In this document: positions 7,188 to 13,662 of the stretch, piece by piece | Position numbering within the stretch: position 1 is the stretch's first letter | Layout of the letters: every line of letters starts with the position of its first letter | Assembly (NCBI GenBank): GCA_900545125.1 | Contig: UQXS01000043.1 | Coordinates: 1 to 13,662, forward strand | Source of the DNA: an uncultured Ruminococcus sp. | GTDB lineage: Bacteria; Bacillota; Clostridia; Oscillospirales; Ruminococcaceae | Length of the DNA stretch: 13,662 bases | Reading direction: 5' to 3' | The notes under the pieces: model-generated | Database searches by the model: none | The model's input: only the letters and a program-made list of their open reading frames with translations | What the model was told of the DNA's origin: nothing | Position numbers and translations under genes: made by a program

Positions 7188-8000
7188 ATGCAGACAATCT
7201 ATGTTGACGTACTGCTGATACTCAATATTTATGTAAACTTTTTTCTGCTCAGGATGACTTCTGCCTTTACTCACTCCCCCATGAAAACAAGCCGGTGCAT
7301 TATTTCTTCGGCGTATAGCAGCATCTTTTCTCTGCTTATTCTCGTTCCACGGATAAACGGGATAATTGTAACGCTGATAAAGCTTGCCGCTGCCGTAACA
7401 ATTGTCATGATTGCCTTTGGAATCCACGGGAAAAAAAGACTCTTCATCAATACCGCCGCCTTTTTCTCGGCTAATTTCATTCTCGCCGGAACAGTTTATG
7501 CTGTTTATTCATGGCTTTCACCGCAGTTTATGCACATGGAAAACTCGTATTTTTACATAGACTTTTCCATTATCATTCTCCTTGCAACAACGGCTGTCAT
7601 GTATTTTGCTGTATGTGCCGCCGGACGTTTTAACATAAAAAAATCCTCCGCCAATGCGGATTACCGTGTGTCCATACGCTGCGGAAACAGGTCTGTTGAT
7701 CTCTGCGGACTTGCTGATACAGGCAATGCACTGACCGATATTTTCACCGGCGCTCCCGTCATAGTCTGCGACCGGGAAAATTTTCCGGAAGCTTCTTCCG
7801 CTTCTGATAAACTTCCGAAAGGATTCAGACTTCTGCCATGCACAACAGTATCAGGCAGCGGTATAATGCCTGTTTTCCACCCTGACGAAATCATAATAAT
7901 AAATAGCATCAGCGGTGAAAAGAAACCGGTAAACGCCATGATCGGTCTGGGGGAAAGCAGAGGAAAGGCTATCTTTAACCCAGATATTCTGAAAAATTAA
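7188..8000 (+). CDS. spoIIGA: Sigma-E processing peptidase SpoIIGA
   Basis: Membrane-embedded aspartic protease that removes the N-terminal pro-peptide of sigma-E in the mother cell, on receiving the SpoIIR signal from the forespore. 270 aa, somewhat shorter than the roughly 309 aa of Bacillus subtilis. The first half is several hydrophobic segments (starting YVDVLLILNIYVNFFLLR; others near residues 43-60, 62-78, 90-108 and 123-146). The C-terminal soluble half carries the catalytic signature LADTGNALTD, with D177 as the probable active aspartate, and ends with the family-like FNPDIL. Start supported by AAAGGCGG 8 nt upstream. sigE begins 10 nt after the stop, the conserved spoIIG arrangement, which strengthens both calls. 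Confidence 0.93.
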   Translation: MQTIYVDVLLILNIYVNFFLLRMTSAFTHSPMKTSRCIISSAYSSIFSLLILVPRINGIIVTLIKLAAAVTIVMIAFGIHGKKRLFINTAAFFSANFILAGTVYAVYSWLSPQFMHMENSYFYIDFSIIILLATTAVMYFAVCAAGRFNIKKSSANADYRVSIRCGNRSVDLCGLADTGNALTDIFTGAPVIVCDRENFPEASSASDKLPKGFRLLPCTTVSGSGIMPVFHPDEIIIINSISGEKKPVNAMIGLGESRGKAIFNPDILKN

Positions 8001-8010
8001 GGAGAACATT

Positions 8011-8709
8011 ATGAAAATTATCAAAAAAATCAAGTCAAAACTCATAAGTATTTTCACCGGCAGCGTTTTTTATATCAACGGGCCTGATACTCTTCCGCCG
8101 CCATTGTCACGTCAGGAGGAAGAAGAAGTATTTCTGCGGCTTACTGAAAACGACCAGTCTGCCCGTGATACGCTTATCGTCCACAATCTGCGTCTTGTGG
8201 TCTATATTGCGAAAAAGTTTGAATCTACGGGTATCGGTCTGGAGGATCTTGTATCTATCGGAACGATCGGACTTATAAAAGCGGTAAATACATTCTGCCC
8301 GACCAAAAATATCAAGCTTGCCACATATGCTTCGAGGTGTATTGAAAACGAGATACTTATGTTCCTGCGGAAATCCTCTCAGTACCGCAACGACCTTTCG
8401 ATCGATGAACCGCTGAACGTAGACTATGACGGCAACGAACTGCTTCTGTCAGACGTACTTGGCACGGAGGAAGACGTCGTTAATAAAGGGATCGAGACCG
8501 AAGCGGAACGTGAAATTCTCCGTGACGCCGTTGCCGGTCTGTGCGACCGTGAACGTGAGATCATGGAAATGCGGTTCGGACTGATAAACGGCAAGGAACT
8601 CACTCAGAAAGAAGTTGCCGATCAGATAGGAATTTCGCAGTCTTACATCTCACGGCTGGAAAAAAAGATAATCAAAAAACTTCGTGTCAAACTGGAGAGT
8701 ATAACATAA
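8011..8709 (+). CDS. sigE: Sporulation sigma factor SigE (pro-sigma-E)
   Basis: Early mother-cell sigma-70-family factor, made inactive and activated by SpoIIGA. 232 aa with an AAGGAGA ribosome site overlapping the spoIIGA stop. Residues 1-20 form a basic, amphipathic pro-peptide (MKIIKKIKSKLISIF). The conserved cleavage-zone block VFYINGPDTLPPPLS follows; by alignment with B. subtilis VYYIGG the cut would fall near F20/Y21, a pro-peptide about 7 residues shorter. Region 2 is nearly invariant (GIGLEDLVSIGTIGLIKAVN, then KLATYASRCIENEILMFLR). Region 4 has the helix-turn-helix TQKEVADQIGISQSYISRLE. In many spore formers sigG follows directly; here the next gene is nrdG on the opposite strand. 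Confidence 0.96.
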   Translation: MKIIKKIKSKLISIFTGSVFYINGPDTLPPPLSRQEEEEVFLRLTENDQSARDTLIVHNLRLVVYIAKKFESTGIGLEDLVSIGTIGLIKAVNTFCPTKNIKLATYASRCIENEILMFLRKSSQYRNDLSIDEPLNVDYDGNELLLSDVLGTEEDVVNKGIETEAEREILRDAVAGLCDREREIMEMRFGLINGKELTQKEVADQIGISQSYISRLEKKIIKKLRVKLESIT

Positions 8710-8714
8710 AATAA

Positions 8715-8748
8715 AATCGGACATCCTTTTTTTCATGGATGTCCGATT
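8715..8748. terminator. Terminator between convergent sigE and nrdDG
   Basis: Perfect 12-bp stem AATCGGACATCC (8715-8726) with GGATGTCCGATT (8737-8748) around a T-rich 10-nt loop. Read on the minus strand, the stem runs into TTATTTTATG, so it suits nrdDG well. On the plus strand the following bases (GCCATGGG) are not U-rich, so stopping of spoIIGA-sigE transcripts would be weaker. Probably bidirectional. Confidence 0.8.
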
Positions 8749-8776
8749 GCCATGGGAACAGTATCTCAGCTTTTAA

Positions 8777-9277
8777 TCACGGTTCGCATTCAATTGCATT
8801 TCCTGCTTCAAGGCTTGCCCGGCAGTCGATATAACGCTGATTAGAGCTTCCACGGAATCTGATATTCCAGTCCTTCTGAGCTAAAATAAACCGCCCGTCT
8901 ATAAGAAAATCCGTTGTTTCAAGAAGTTCGCCCCAGTGATTTTTGTCACGTTCAGACAGAAGTTTCTCGAAGGTATACCCGGTATAAGTCACCACATCAA
9001 GACCAAGAGCCTTTATCTGTCTGCCAAGATATGCTAAAGCCTCTGCCTGACAAAACGGTTCACCGCCGCTGAAAGTCACGCCGTCAAGAAGCGGATTTGC
9101 CTTGATTTTTTCCAGTATCTCATCAGTATCAATTACCGTACCGCCGCTGAAATCGTGTGTCTGGGGATTATGACAGCCCTCACAGTTATGAGGGCAGCCC
9201 TGGGTGAATACAGTAAATCTTATTCCGGGACCGTCAACGATAGAATCATTGACAGTTCCGGCAATTCTTAATTCCAT
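8777..9277 (-). CDS. nrdG: Anaerobic ribonucleotide reductase activating protein (radical SAM)
   Basis: Uses a [4Fe-4S] cluster and S-adenosylmethionine to install the glycyl radical on NrdD. 166 aa, normal for NrdG. The radical-SAM cluster motif CPHNCEGC places cysteines at 28, 32 and 35 (CxxxCxxC), preceded by the family-typical VDGPGIRFTVFTQG and followed by HNPQTHDF. VTFSGGEPFCQ is the GGE motif for SAM binding, and FLIDGRF the later conserved stretch. Start supported by AAGGTGA on the minus strand; the ATG is 9 nt after the nrdD stop, so the two are translated from one message. Confidence 0.96.
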   Translation of the reverse strand: MELRIAGTVNDSIVDGPGIRFTVFTQGCPHNCEGCHNPQTHDFSGGTVIDTDEILEKIKANPLLDGVTFSGGEPFCQAEALAYLGRQIKALGLDVVTYTGYTFEKLLSERDKNHWGELLETTDFLIDGRFILAQKDWNIRFRGSSNQRYIDCRASLEAGNAIECEP

Positions 9278-9286
9278 TTTATCACC

Positions 9287-11605
9287 TTATATATTATGCT
9301 TTACTCTATCGTGTTCCTCAGTTCGCTTGGCATTATTGAAGCGGTCAAGCGTTCCGACAAGATATCCTGTAATACGGCGGATCCTGTCAAATGCCACCGT
9401 ATCGGTATGTTCCTTTCTGCCGCAGCAGGGGCACGTATCGCCGATGATTCCGGTATATCCGCAGCACGGGTCACGGTCAACAGGGTGATTGATAGCTCCG
9501 TAGCCTATACCTGATTCTTTCATACAGCGGACGATCTTCTCGAAAGCCGTGAGATTTTCAAGGGGATCTCCGTCAAGTTCGATATAGCTGATATGACCTG
9601 CATTTGTAAGTTCATGATACGGAGCTTCTATTTTTATCTTATCAAAAGCGCTGATAGGATAATAAACGGGAACGTGGAACGAATTTGTGTAGTAATCACG
9701 GTCGGTAACGCCCTCGATAATGCCGTATTTTTTGGCATCCATACGGACAAAGCGTCCGGAAAGTCCCTCTGCGGGGGTAGCGAGGAGAGAGAAGTTAAGA
9801 CCGGTTCTCTTTGATTCCTCGTCGATGCGGTTTCTCATTGCCGTTATGATCTCAATGCCGAGTTCACGGGCTTCCTCGCTCTCACCGTGATGAGCGCCTA
9901 TAAGAGCTTTCAGGCACTCTGCAAGACCTATAAATCCAACGGAAAGAGTACCGTGCTTCAATATCTCACCTACCGTGTCATCAGGAGCAAGCTTGTCGGA
10001 ATCTATCCATATGCCCTGTCCCATAAGGAACGGGAAGTTTCTGACACGTTTCTGGCACTGTATATTGAAACGATGCATGAGCTGATCTATGGCAAGATCC
10101 ATCATATCTTCAAGCATATCAAAGAAAAGTCCGACGTTGTGATCTGCCTTTATAGCCAGACGCGGAAGATTTACAGATGTAAAGCTGAGATTTCCTCTGC
10201 CTGTAACGATTTCTCTTGAGGGATCGTATGTATTGCCGATAACACGGGTACGGCATCCCATATAGGCGATTTCCGTATCAGGATTGCCCTCTTTGTAGTA
10301 TTTGAGGTTGTACGGAGCGTCAATGAAAGAGAAGTTCGGGAAAAGTCGCTTTGCGGAAACTCTGCACGCCAGTTTGAAAAGATCGTAGTTCGGGTCGGTG
10401 GGATTATAGTTTACGCCGTCTTTTATCTTAAAGATATGAATAGGGAATATCGGTGTTTCGCCGTTTCCGAGACCTGCCTCCTGAGCGAGGAGCACATTTT
10501 TTATGACCATTCTGCCCTCGGGGGAAGTATCCGTTCCATAGTTTATGGAGCTGAACGGAGTCTGTGCGCCGGCACGGCTGTTCATGGTATTAAGGTTATG
10601 GATAAGAGCTTCCATTGCCTGATACGTAGCACGATCGGTTTCCTTTTCCGCATTTTTCACGGCGAAAGCCTGTATTTTTTCGATAGTTCCGGCATCGGCA
10701 TATTGGGAAAGAAGTCCGGCTTCTTTTTCCTGATAGCCGTTGTTTCCGGCAAGTACAGGTACAAGGCCGTATTTTTCCTTGATTTCGTTTCTTATCGAAG
10801 AAGCGATTTCCTGTTCGTTATCCACACCGCACATCAGCGAGAGTGCTCTTGCGATGTTCTGGGTATATCTGGATGCGTATGTCTTTTTAACGCCGTCTGC
10901 CATAGCGTAATCAAACGTGGGGATGCTCTGACCGCCGTGCTGATCGTTCTGGTTGGACTGGATAGCGATGCAGGCAAGAGCCGAATAGCTCGATATATCG
11001 TTAGGTTCTCTGAGATAACCGTGACCCGTGGAGAAACCGTTAGTGAAGAGTTTTTTCAGATCTATCTGAGCGCAGGTGGTCGTCAGCGTATAGAAATCGA
11101 GGTCGTGGATATGTATATCTCCCTCACGGTGAGCCTTGGCGTGCTTTGGATTGAGGACGTACATCTCGTAATATTCCTTTGCGGAAACTGAGCCGTATTT
11201 GAGCATTGTACCCATTGCCGTGTCGCCGTCGATATTGGCATTTTCACGCTTTATATCGCTGTCCTTTGCAGAGCTGAAAGTAAGCTCGTTGAGCACGCAC
11301 ATAAGATTAGTTTTCATTTCACGTGAGCGTGTGCGCTCGTAGCGGTAAAGGATGTAAGCCTTTGCAGTTTTGGCGTGTCCTTTTTCGATAAGCACCTTTT
11401 CTACAAGATCCTGGATCTCCTCAACAGTCGGAACTCTTCCGGGATTTTCCTGTTCGTACACCCGGCACACTTCGGCTGCAACGTCCATTGCAGTATTAAG
11501 GTCGGTTCCGCCGCAGGATTGAGCTGCCTTGAAAATAGCGTTTGCAATTTTTTCTATATTAAAAGGAACTTTCCGTCCGTCCCTTTTAACAATATGAATT
11601 ATCAT
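9287..11605 (-). CDS. nrdD: Anaerobic (class III) ribonucleoside-triphosphate reductase
   Basis: Oxygen-sensitive reduction of NTPs to dNTPs with formate as usual reductant. 772 aa. Residues 1 to about 95 are an ATP-cone (VKRDGRKVPFNIEKI), the allosteric nucleotide site. The glycyl-radical barrel includes LTTTCAQIDL, HGGQSIPTFDYAMADG, NSRAGAQTPFSSINYGTD and GRGNLSFTSVNLPRLA. Near the C-terminus is the zinc site DPCCGYTG...CPCCGR, then RRITGYLVGTLDRFN with G747 as the probable radical glycine. The start follows AGGAGGTA with a 7-nt gap. It leads the nrdD-nrdG operon and has a consensus promoter and NrdR box upstream. No nrdR or aerobic nrdAB is in the window. Nothing appears missing. Confidence 0.97.
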   Translation of the reverse strand: MIIHIVKRDGRKVPFNIEKIANAIFKAAQSCGGTDLNTAMDVAAEVCRVYEQENPGRVPTVEEIQDLVEKVLIEKGHAKTAKAYILYRYERTRSREMKTNLMCVLNELTFSSAKDSDIKRENANIDGDTAMGTMLKYGSVSAKEYYEMYVLNPKHAKAHREGDIHIHDLDFYTLTTTCAQIDLKKLFTNGFSTGHGYLREPNDISSYSALACIAIQSNQNDQHGGQSIPTFDYAMADGVKKTYASRYTQNIARALSLMCGVDNEQEIASSIRNEIKEKYGLVPVLAGNNGYQEKEAGLLSQYADAGTIEKIQAFAVKNAEKETDRATYQAMEALIHNLNTMNSRAGAQTPFSSINYGTDTSPEGRMVIKNVLLAQEAGLGNGETPIFPIHIFKIKDGVNYNPTDPNYDLFKLACRVSAKRLFPNFSFIDAPYNLKYYKEGNPDTEIAYMGCRTRVIGNTYDPSREIVTGRGNLSFTSVNLPRLAIKADHNVGLFFDMLEDMMDLAIDQLMHRFNIQCQKRVRNFPFLMGQGIWIDSDKLAPDDTVGEILKHGTLSVGFIGLAECLKALIGAHHGESEEARELGIEIITAMRNRIDEESKRTGLNFSLLATPAEGLSGRFVRMDAKKYGIIEGVTDRDYYTNSFHVPVYYPISAFDKIKIEAPYHELTNAGHISYIELDGDPLENLTAFEKIVRCMKESGIGYGAINHPVDRDPCCGYTGIIGDTCPCCGRKEHTDTVAFDRIRRITGYLVGTLDRFNNAKRTEEHDRVKHNI

Positions 11606-11620
11606 TTCACTGTACCTCCT

Positions 11621-11636
11621 ACACTATATATTGTAT
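11621..11636 (-). promoter_or_regulatory. NrdR box in the nrdD leader
   Basis: On the minus strand ATACAATATATAGTGT matches the NrdR consensus ACACWATATATWGTGT at 15 of 16 positions. It lies about +17 to +32 from the predicted start and directly abuts the nrdD ribosome binding site (11613-11620). NrdR is the universal bacterial repressor of ribonucleotide reductase genes, sensing dATP/ATP through its ATP-cone. Confidence 0.85.
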
Positions 11637-11659
11637 CTCTCTTTCCATGTCTCTATATA

Positions 11660-11688
11660 AGTATACTCCATATAATCACATATGTCAA
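11660..11688 (-). promoter_or_regulatory. Sigma-A promoter of nrdD-nrdG
   Basis: On the minus strand a perfect -35 TTGACA (11688-11683), exact 17-bp spacer and -10 TATACT (11665-11660, 5/6). Predicted start near 11653, leader about 48 nt. A strong promoter that would need repression, consistent with the NrdR box. Confidence 0.88.
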
Positions 11689-11701
11689 TTGTATATTGTG
11701 A
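11686..11701 (-). promoter_or_regulatory. Possible second, degenerate NrdR box
   Basis: Minus strand TCACAATATACAATTG matches the NrdR consensus at 11 of 16 positions, almost all in one half (CACAATATA). It overlaps the outer edge of the -35. NrdR boxes usually occur in pairs about 31-32 bp apart; this one starts 65 bp from the strong box, roughly twice that. Weak evidence. Confidence 0.35.
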
Positions 11702-11806
11702 CAATATAAAGAGCAAATAACGCCGGTAATCATACAATTTGCACTAAATAATCTTTTAATAAATACGTTTTTGGCTATATTACGTTAATTTTTCTCTTTA
11801 AATGAT

Positions 11807-11842
11807 AAAAAGCAGTGCCCTACTATATATAGTAGGGCACTG
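11807..11842 (-). terminator. Terminator of the SGNH-like gene: 30-nt perfect palindrome
   Basis: Bases 11813-11842 are a perfect 15+15 palindrome (CAGTGCCCTACTATA and its complement), beginning 6 nt after the stop codon of the minus-strand gene. On that strand it is followed by C and five T (11811-11807). It ends SGNH-gene transcription before the nrdD promoter. Confidence 0.85.
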
Positions 11843-11848
11843 TAATGT

Positions 11849-12718
11849 TTATGAAACAGTGTGAGTTCTGATATAGTCGCTTATTTTTTTATATGCTTCT
11901 TCCGAAAGTTTTCCGGATTCGCCGTCCCAGTATTCATCGGCAAGCCTGCCCTCTGCCGTGGATTTAAGCGCAGTATTGGTATCAATGCAGTAAACCCCTG
12001 TGCTCTTTGCCATATCAAGAATGCGGCTGTTGTACTGATTTATGAGGTCGTTGGTAACGGTTTCGGTATCATAAATCACAGGCGGCAGCTGCATAATATA
12101 TATCTTCATATCCGGCAGATAGTTATGAAGATCGCTTATAAGCGAAGAATAGCTGCTTATCATATCGTCAACCGAAGACGTACCAATGTCACTGCCAAGC
12201 ATTATATACATAACCGACGGCTTTTTGAACTGAATTATCTCGTAGATTTTTATTGTGCCGTAATCGGAATCGACCTGAATATTTCTGCATCCGGCAGCAT
12301 TAAGTTCGTCACTGCCTATAACGTCATCAAATGAAGTATACTTCCCCATTTCGAGAAGTGTAGAATCTGATACAAGGCAGCAGCTGTCAAAATAAGAAGC
12401 GTCAACCGCCTCGGATTGCGGAATAGGATTTACAGCTGCCTCCGGCGCAGAAGATGGAGTTTCTCCGCCGGGAACGGTATCGCCATCGGATGCCGCAGCA
12501 TCTGACGCATCTCCTTCCGGCTGTTTCTGAACAACGATTTTATTTTTTGTTTCTTCCGTGAGAAAATCATCATTGGTATTTGCAGCGAACATATACAATC
12601 CAAAGCACGAGGCAAAGGAAAGAACAAATATCAGAACGAGCACTCCGAAATTGAATTTTACTTTCGGACGGCTGCGCTTTTTACTTGAAATATGCTGTAC
12701 GTTTCTTTTTTTCGCCAT
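11849..12718 (-). CDS. Membrane-anchored SGNH/GDSL-hydrolase-like protein, active site apparently degenerate
   Basis: 289 aa, start supported by AAGGAGA. A basic cytoplasmic tail (1-21, rich in K/R) precedes one membrane helix (about 22-46, FGVLVLIFVLSFASCFGLYMF); a low-complexity Ala/Pro/Ser/Asp spacer (65-105) leads to an outside domain (108-286). That domain has the SGNH layout: block I CLVSDSTLLEM (S119 as nucleophile position, with Ser replacing the usual Gly of GDS), block III MYIMLGSDIG where GxND is expected, and MKIYIMQLPPV as the following core strand. Block V is YWDGESGKLSEEAY where related proteins have DGxHLS; no His is present. Family members deacylate or acylate cell-surface glycans. 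Loss of the block III Asn and block V His suggests a non-catalytic or altered protein. Monocistronic, divergent from pyrE. Confidence 0.75.
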   Translation of the reverse strand: MAKKRNVQHISSKKRSRPKVKFNFGVLVLIFVLSFASCFGLYMFAANTNDDFLTEETKNKIVVQKQPEGDASDAAASDGDTVPGGETPSSAPEAAVNPIPQSEAVDASYFDSCCLVSDSTLLEMGKYTSFDDVIGSDELNAAGCRNIQVDSDYGTIKIYEIIQFKKPSVMYIMLGSDIGTSSVDDMISSYSSLISDLHNYLPDMKIYIMQLPPVIYDTETVTNDLINQYNSRILDMAKSTGVYCIDTNTALKSTAEGRLADEYWDGESGKLSEEAYKKISDYIRTHTVS

Positions 12719-12767
12719 AAATTCTCCTTATGTCATACGGGAAATTCCGGAATTTTGATATATATTT

Positions 12768-12796
12768 ATTATACCTCTTTTTTTTAAGATTTGCAA
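12768..12796 (-). promoter_or_regulatory. Promoter of the SGNH-like gene
   Basis: On the minus strand a perfect -10 TATAAT (12773-12768) and TTGCAA (12796-12791, 4/6) with a 17-bp spacer containing eight A in a row. Predicted start near 12761, leader about 43 nt. Confidence 0.65.
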
Positions 12797-12832
12797 TACT
12801 TTTTTTATTTTTTATATATTTTTATTTTTCTC

Positions 12833-12861
12833 TTGCCAAAACAGAGAAATTGTAGTATAAT
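12833..12861 (+). promoter_or_regulatory. Sigma-A promoter of pyrE
   Basis: TTGCCA (12833-12838, 5/6) and perfect -10 TATAAT (12856-12861) with a 17-bp spacer, in a very A/T-rich divergent intergenic region. Predicted start near 12868, leaving a leader of about 56 nt before the pyrE ATG. Confidence 0.82.
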
Positions 12862-12874
12862 GTAAATAATAACA

Positions 12875-12908
12875 GCATCTCTGAACCTGATTTCAGGATG
12901 CCTGAAAT
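12875..12908 (+). promoter_or_regulatory. pyrE leader with competing hairpins
   Basis: ATTTCAGG (12890-12897) pairs perfectly with CCTGAAAT (12901-12908) round a 3-nt loop, ending 4 nt before the Shine-Dalgarno GGAGGT (12913-12918). The same CAGG can instead pair with CCTG at 12886-12889, helped by GCATC (12875-12879) pairing with GATGC (12897-12901). The two folds exclude each other. No U-tract terminator and no recognisable PyrR loop are present, so any control would act on translation or stability. Pairing is seen; regulation is speculative. Confidence 0.35.
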
Positions 12909-12923
12909 TCATGGAGGTAAAAA

Positions 12924-13577
12924 ATGACTTACAAAGAAAGCTTTATTAAATTCATGGTTGACTGCGGAGTGCTCACATTCGGCGAATTTACGCTGAAAAG
13001 CGGAAGAAAAGCTCCGTATTTCATTAACTGCGGAAACTACAAAACAGGCGCACAGCTTGCCCGTCTCGGCGAATACTACGCTGAATGCATCCACGAAAAT
13101 AATATCCCCGTGGATACCCTTTTCGGCCCTGCGTACAAGGGAATTCCGCTGGCTGTATCGGCTGTCGTAGCTCTCAGTAATAAATTCGGCATCGACGTTT
13201 CTTACTGTTTTGACCGCAAGGAAGCTAAAGATCACGGCGAAGGCGGTATGTTTGTGGGAAAAACTCTTACAGACAATGAAAAGGTCGTTATCATTGACGA
13301 CGTTATGACTTCCGGCAAGGCTCTCCGTGAATCAATGCCAAAACTTAAATCAGCAGCCAACGTAAACGTGACAGGAATGGTCATTACGGTTGACCGCATG
13401 GAGAAAGGTACGGGGGATCTTTCCGCCGTTCAGGAAGTCAAGCGTGATTTCGGCGTGACCGTTTATCCTATCGTTACAATGGAGGATATTATTTCCGCTA
13501 TCAGAAACGATATCGTTCCAGGTAAGGAATATCTCGATAAAATGCTGGAATACCGCAATACATACGGTATCAGATAA
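12924..13577 (+). CDS. pyrE: Orotate phosphoribosyltransferase
   Basis: Transfers phosphoribose from PRPP to orotate, giving orotidine 5'-monophosphate, the fifth step of de novo UMP synthesis. 217 aa, normal length, with GGAGGT 5 nt before the ATG. Early motif FTLKSGRKAPYFINCG contacts orotate; GPAYKGIPLA is the substrate loop; SYCFDRKEAKDHGEGG is the flexible catalytic loop; VVIIDDVMTSGKA (121-133) is the PRPP-binding signature. It is transcribed alone from its own promoter, with no pyrF, pyrD or pyrB adjacent on the visible side. Divergent from the SGNH-like gene. No terminator is visible in the 85 bases left. Confidence 0.96.
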   Translation: MTYKESFIKFMVDCGVLTFGEFTLKSGRKAPYFINCGNYKTGAQLARLGEYYAECIHENNIPVDTLFGPAYKGIPLAVSAVVALSNKFGIDVSYCFDRKEAKDHGEGGMFVGKTLTDNEKVVIIDDVMTSGKALRESMPKLKSAANVNVTGMVITVDRMEKGTGDLSAVQEVKRDFGVTVYPIVTMEDIISAIRNDIVPGKEYLDKMLEYRNTYGIR

Positions 13578-13662
13578 TTTTTAAGGCAACACCGCACAAA
13601 GATTGTACGGCAGATGCGCAGTCAGATTTTAATCTGTCGGTCAGCCCCTCTGTCAGCTTCGC
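13578..13662. repeat. pyrE downstream tail, possible start of a dispersed repeat
   Basis: No gene. TTAAGGCAACACCGCACAAAG (13581-13601, 21 nt; key part CACCGCACAAAG at 13590-13601) contains the same 12 nt as the hairpin arm at 2863-2874. A palindrome, CAGATT-TT-AATCTG, lies at 13623-13636. Extended palindromic or repeat elements of this kind are plausible in such genomes, but the window ends before a matching inverted end could be seen. Confidence 0.3.

Noticed and set aside
10436..11191. Open frame of about 251 codons on the plus strand inside nrdD
   Set aside because: Antisense to conserved nrdD sequence, with odd Cys/Ser/Phe-rich composition and no recognisable domain or ribosome site.
11702..11806. 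A/T-rich gap upstream of the nrdD promoter as a hidden small gene or RNA
   Set aside because: I see no ribosome site, no sizeable frame and no stable structure; it is best read as spacer between the SGNH terminator and the nrdD promoter.
12868..12923. PyrR attenuator before pyrE
   Set aside because: No PyrR-type conserved loop and no terminator hairpin with U-tract occur in the short leader.
1..13662. CRISPR array, tRNA/rRNA gene, insertion sequence, prophage or toxin-antitoxin/defence module
   Set aside because: No regularly spaced repeats, cloverleaf, transposase, integrase or paired small toxin gene was found on either strand; nearly all bases are accounted for by ordinary genes.

Overview
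The window looks like chromosomal DNA of a cellulosome-building, spore-gene-carrying anaerobic Firmicute, most likely Ruminococcus or a close Oscillospiraceae relative. The evidence is a secreted pectin lyase with a C-terminal type I dockerin, a type III glutamine synthetase, the sporulation pair spoIIGA-sigE, and an oxygen-sensitive class III ribonucleotide reductase (nrdD-nrdG). Shine-Dalgarno sites are strong and sigma-A promoters are near consensus. There is no transposase, integrase, phage gene, tRNA, rRNA or CRISPR array. Almost all of the window is ordinary core genome; the pectin lyase is the clearest accessory gene.

Layout. (1) Bases 1-2852 hold a 5'-truncated dockerin-bearing pectate lyase, followed by a long perfect hairpin. 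(2) Bases 3028-7103 form one plus-strand unit: a sigma-A promoter, glnN, a DbpA/YxiN-like DEAD-box RNA helicase, an unlisted 37-residue membrane protein, and a textbook terminator. (3) Bases 7109-8709 hold spoIIGA and sigE. Their promoter has an abnormally long 21-bp spacer and Spo0A-box-like sequences, the same architecture as the spoIIG promoter of Bacillus. (4) A hairpin at 8715-8748 separates sigE from the convergent nrdD-nrdG operon (minus strand, 11605 to 8777). That operon has a consensus promoter and a 15/16 match to the NrdR box. (5) Bases 11807-12718 (minus strand) hold a membrane-anchored SGNH-hydrolase-like protein that seems to lack two catalytic-block residues, ending at a 30-nt perfect palindrome terminator. 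(6) Divergent promoters at 12768-12861 serve that gene and pyrE (12924-13577). The pyrE leader can form competing hairpins, and the downstream tail may begin a dispersed repeat.

How the genes relate. glnN assimilates ammonium, pyrE makes UMP, and nrdDG turns ribonucleotides into dNTPs without oxygen. spoIIGA-sigE is the mother-cell sigma activation module, and the dockerin lyase feeds the cell from pectin. Beyond local operons there is no sign that the window is one integrated system. I found no convincing new defence or mobile system. The best leads are the 37-aa protein, the apparent pseudo-SGNH protein, the regulatory architecture at spoIIGA and nrdD, the pyrE leader folds, and a hairpin whose arm recurs after pyrE.
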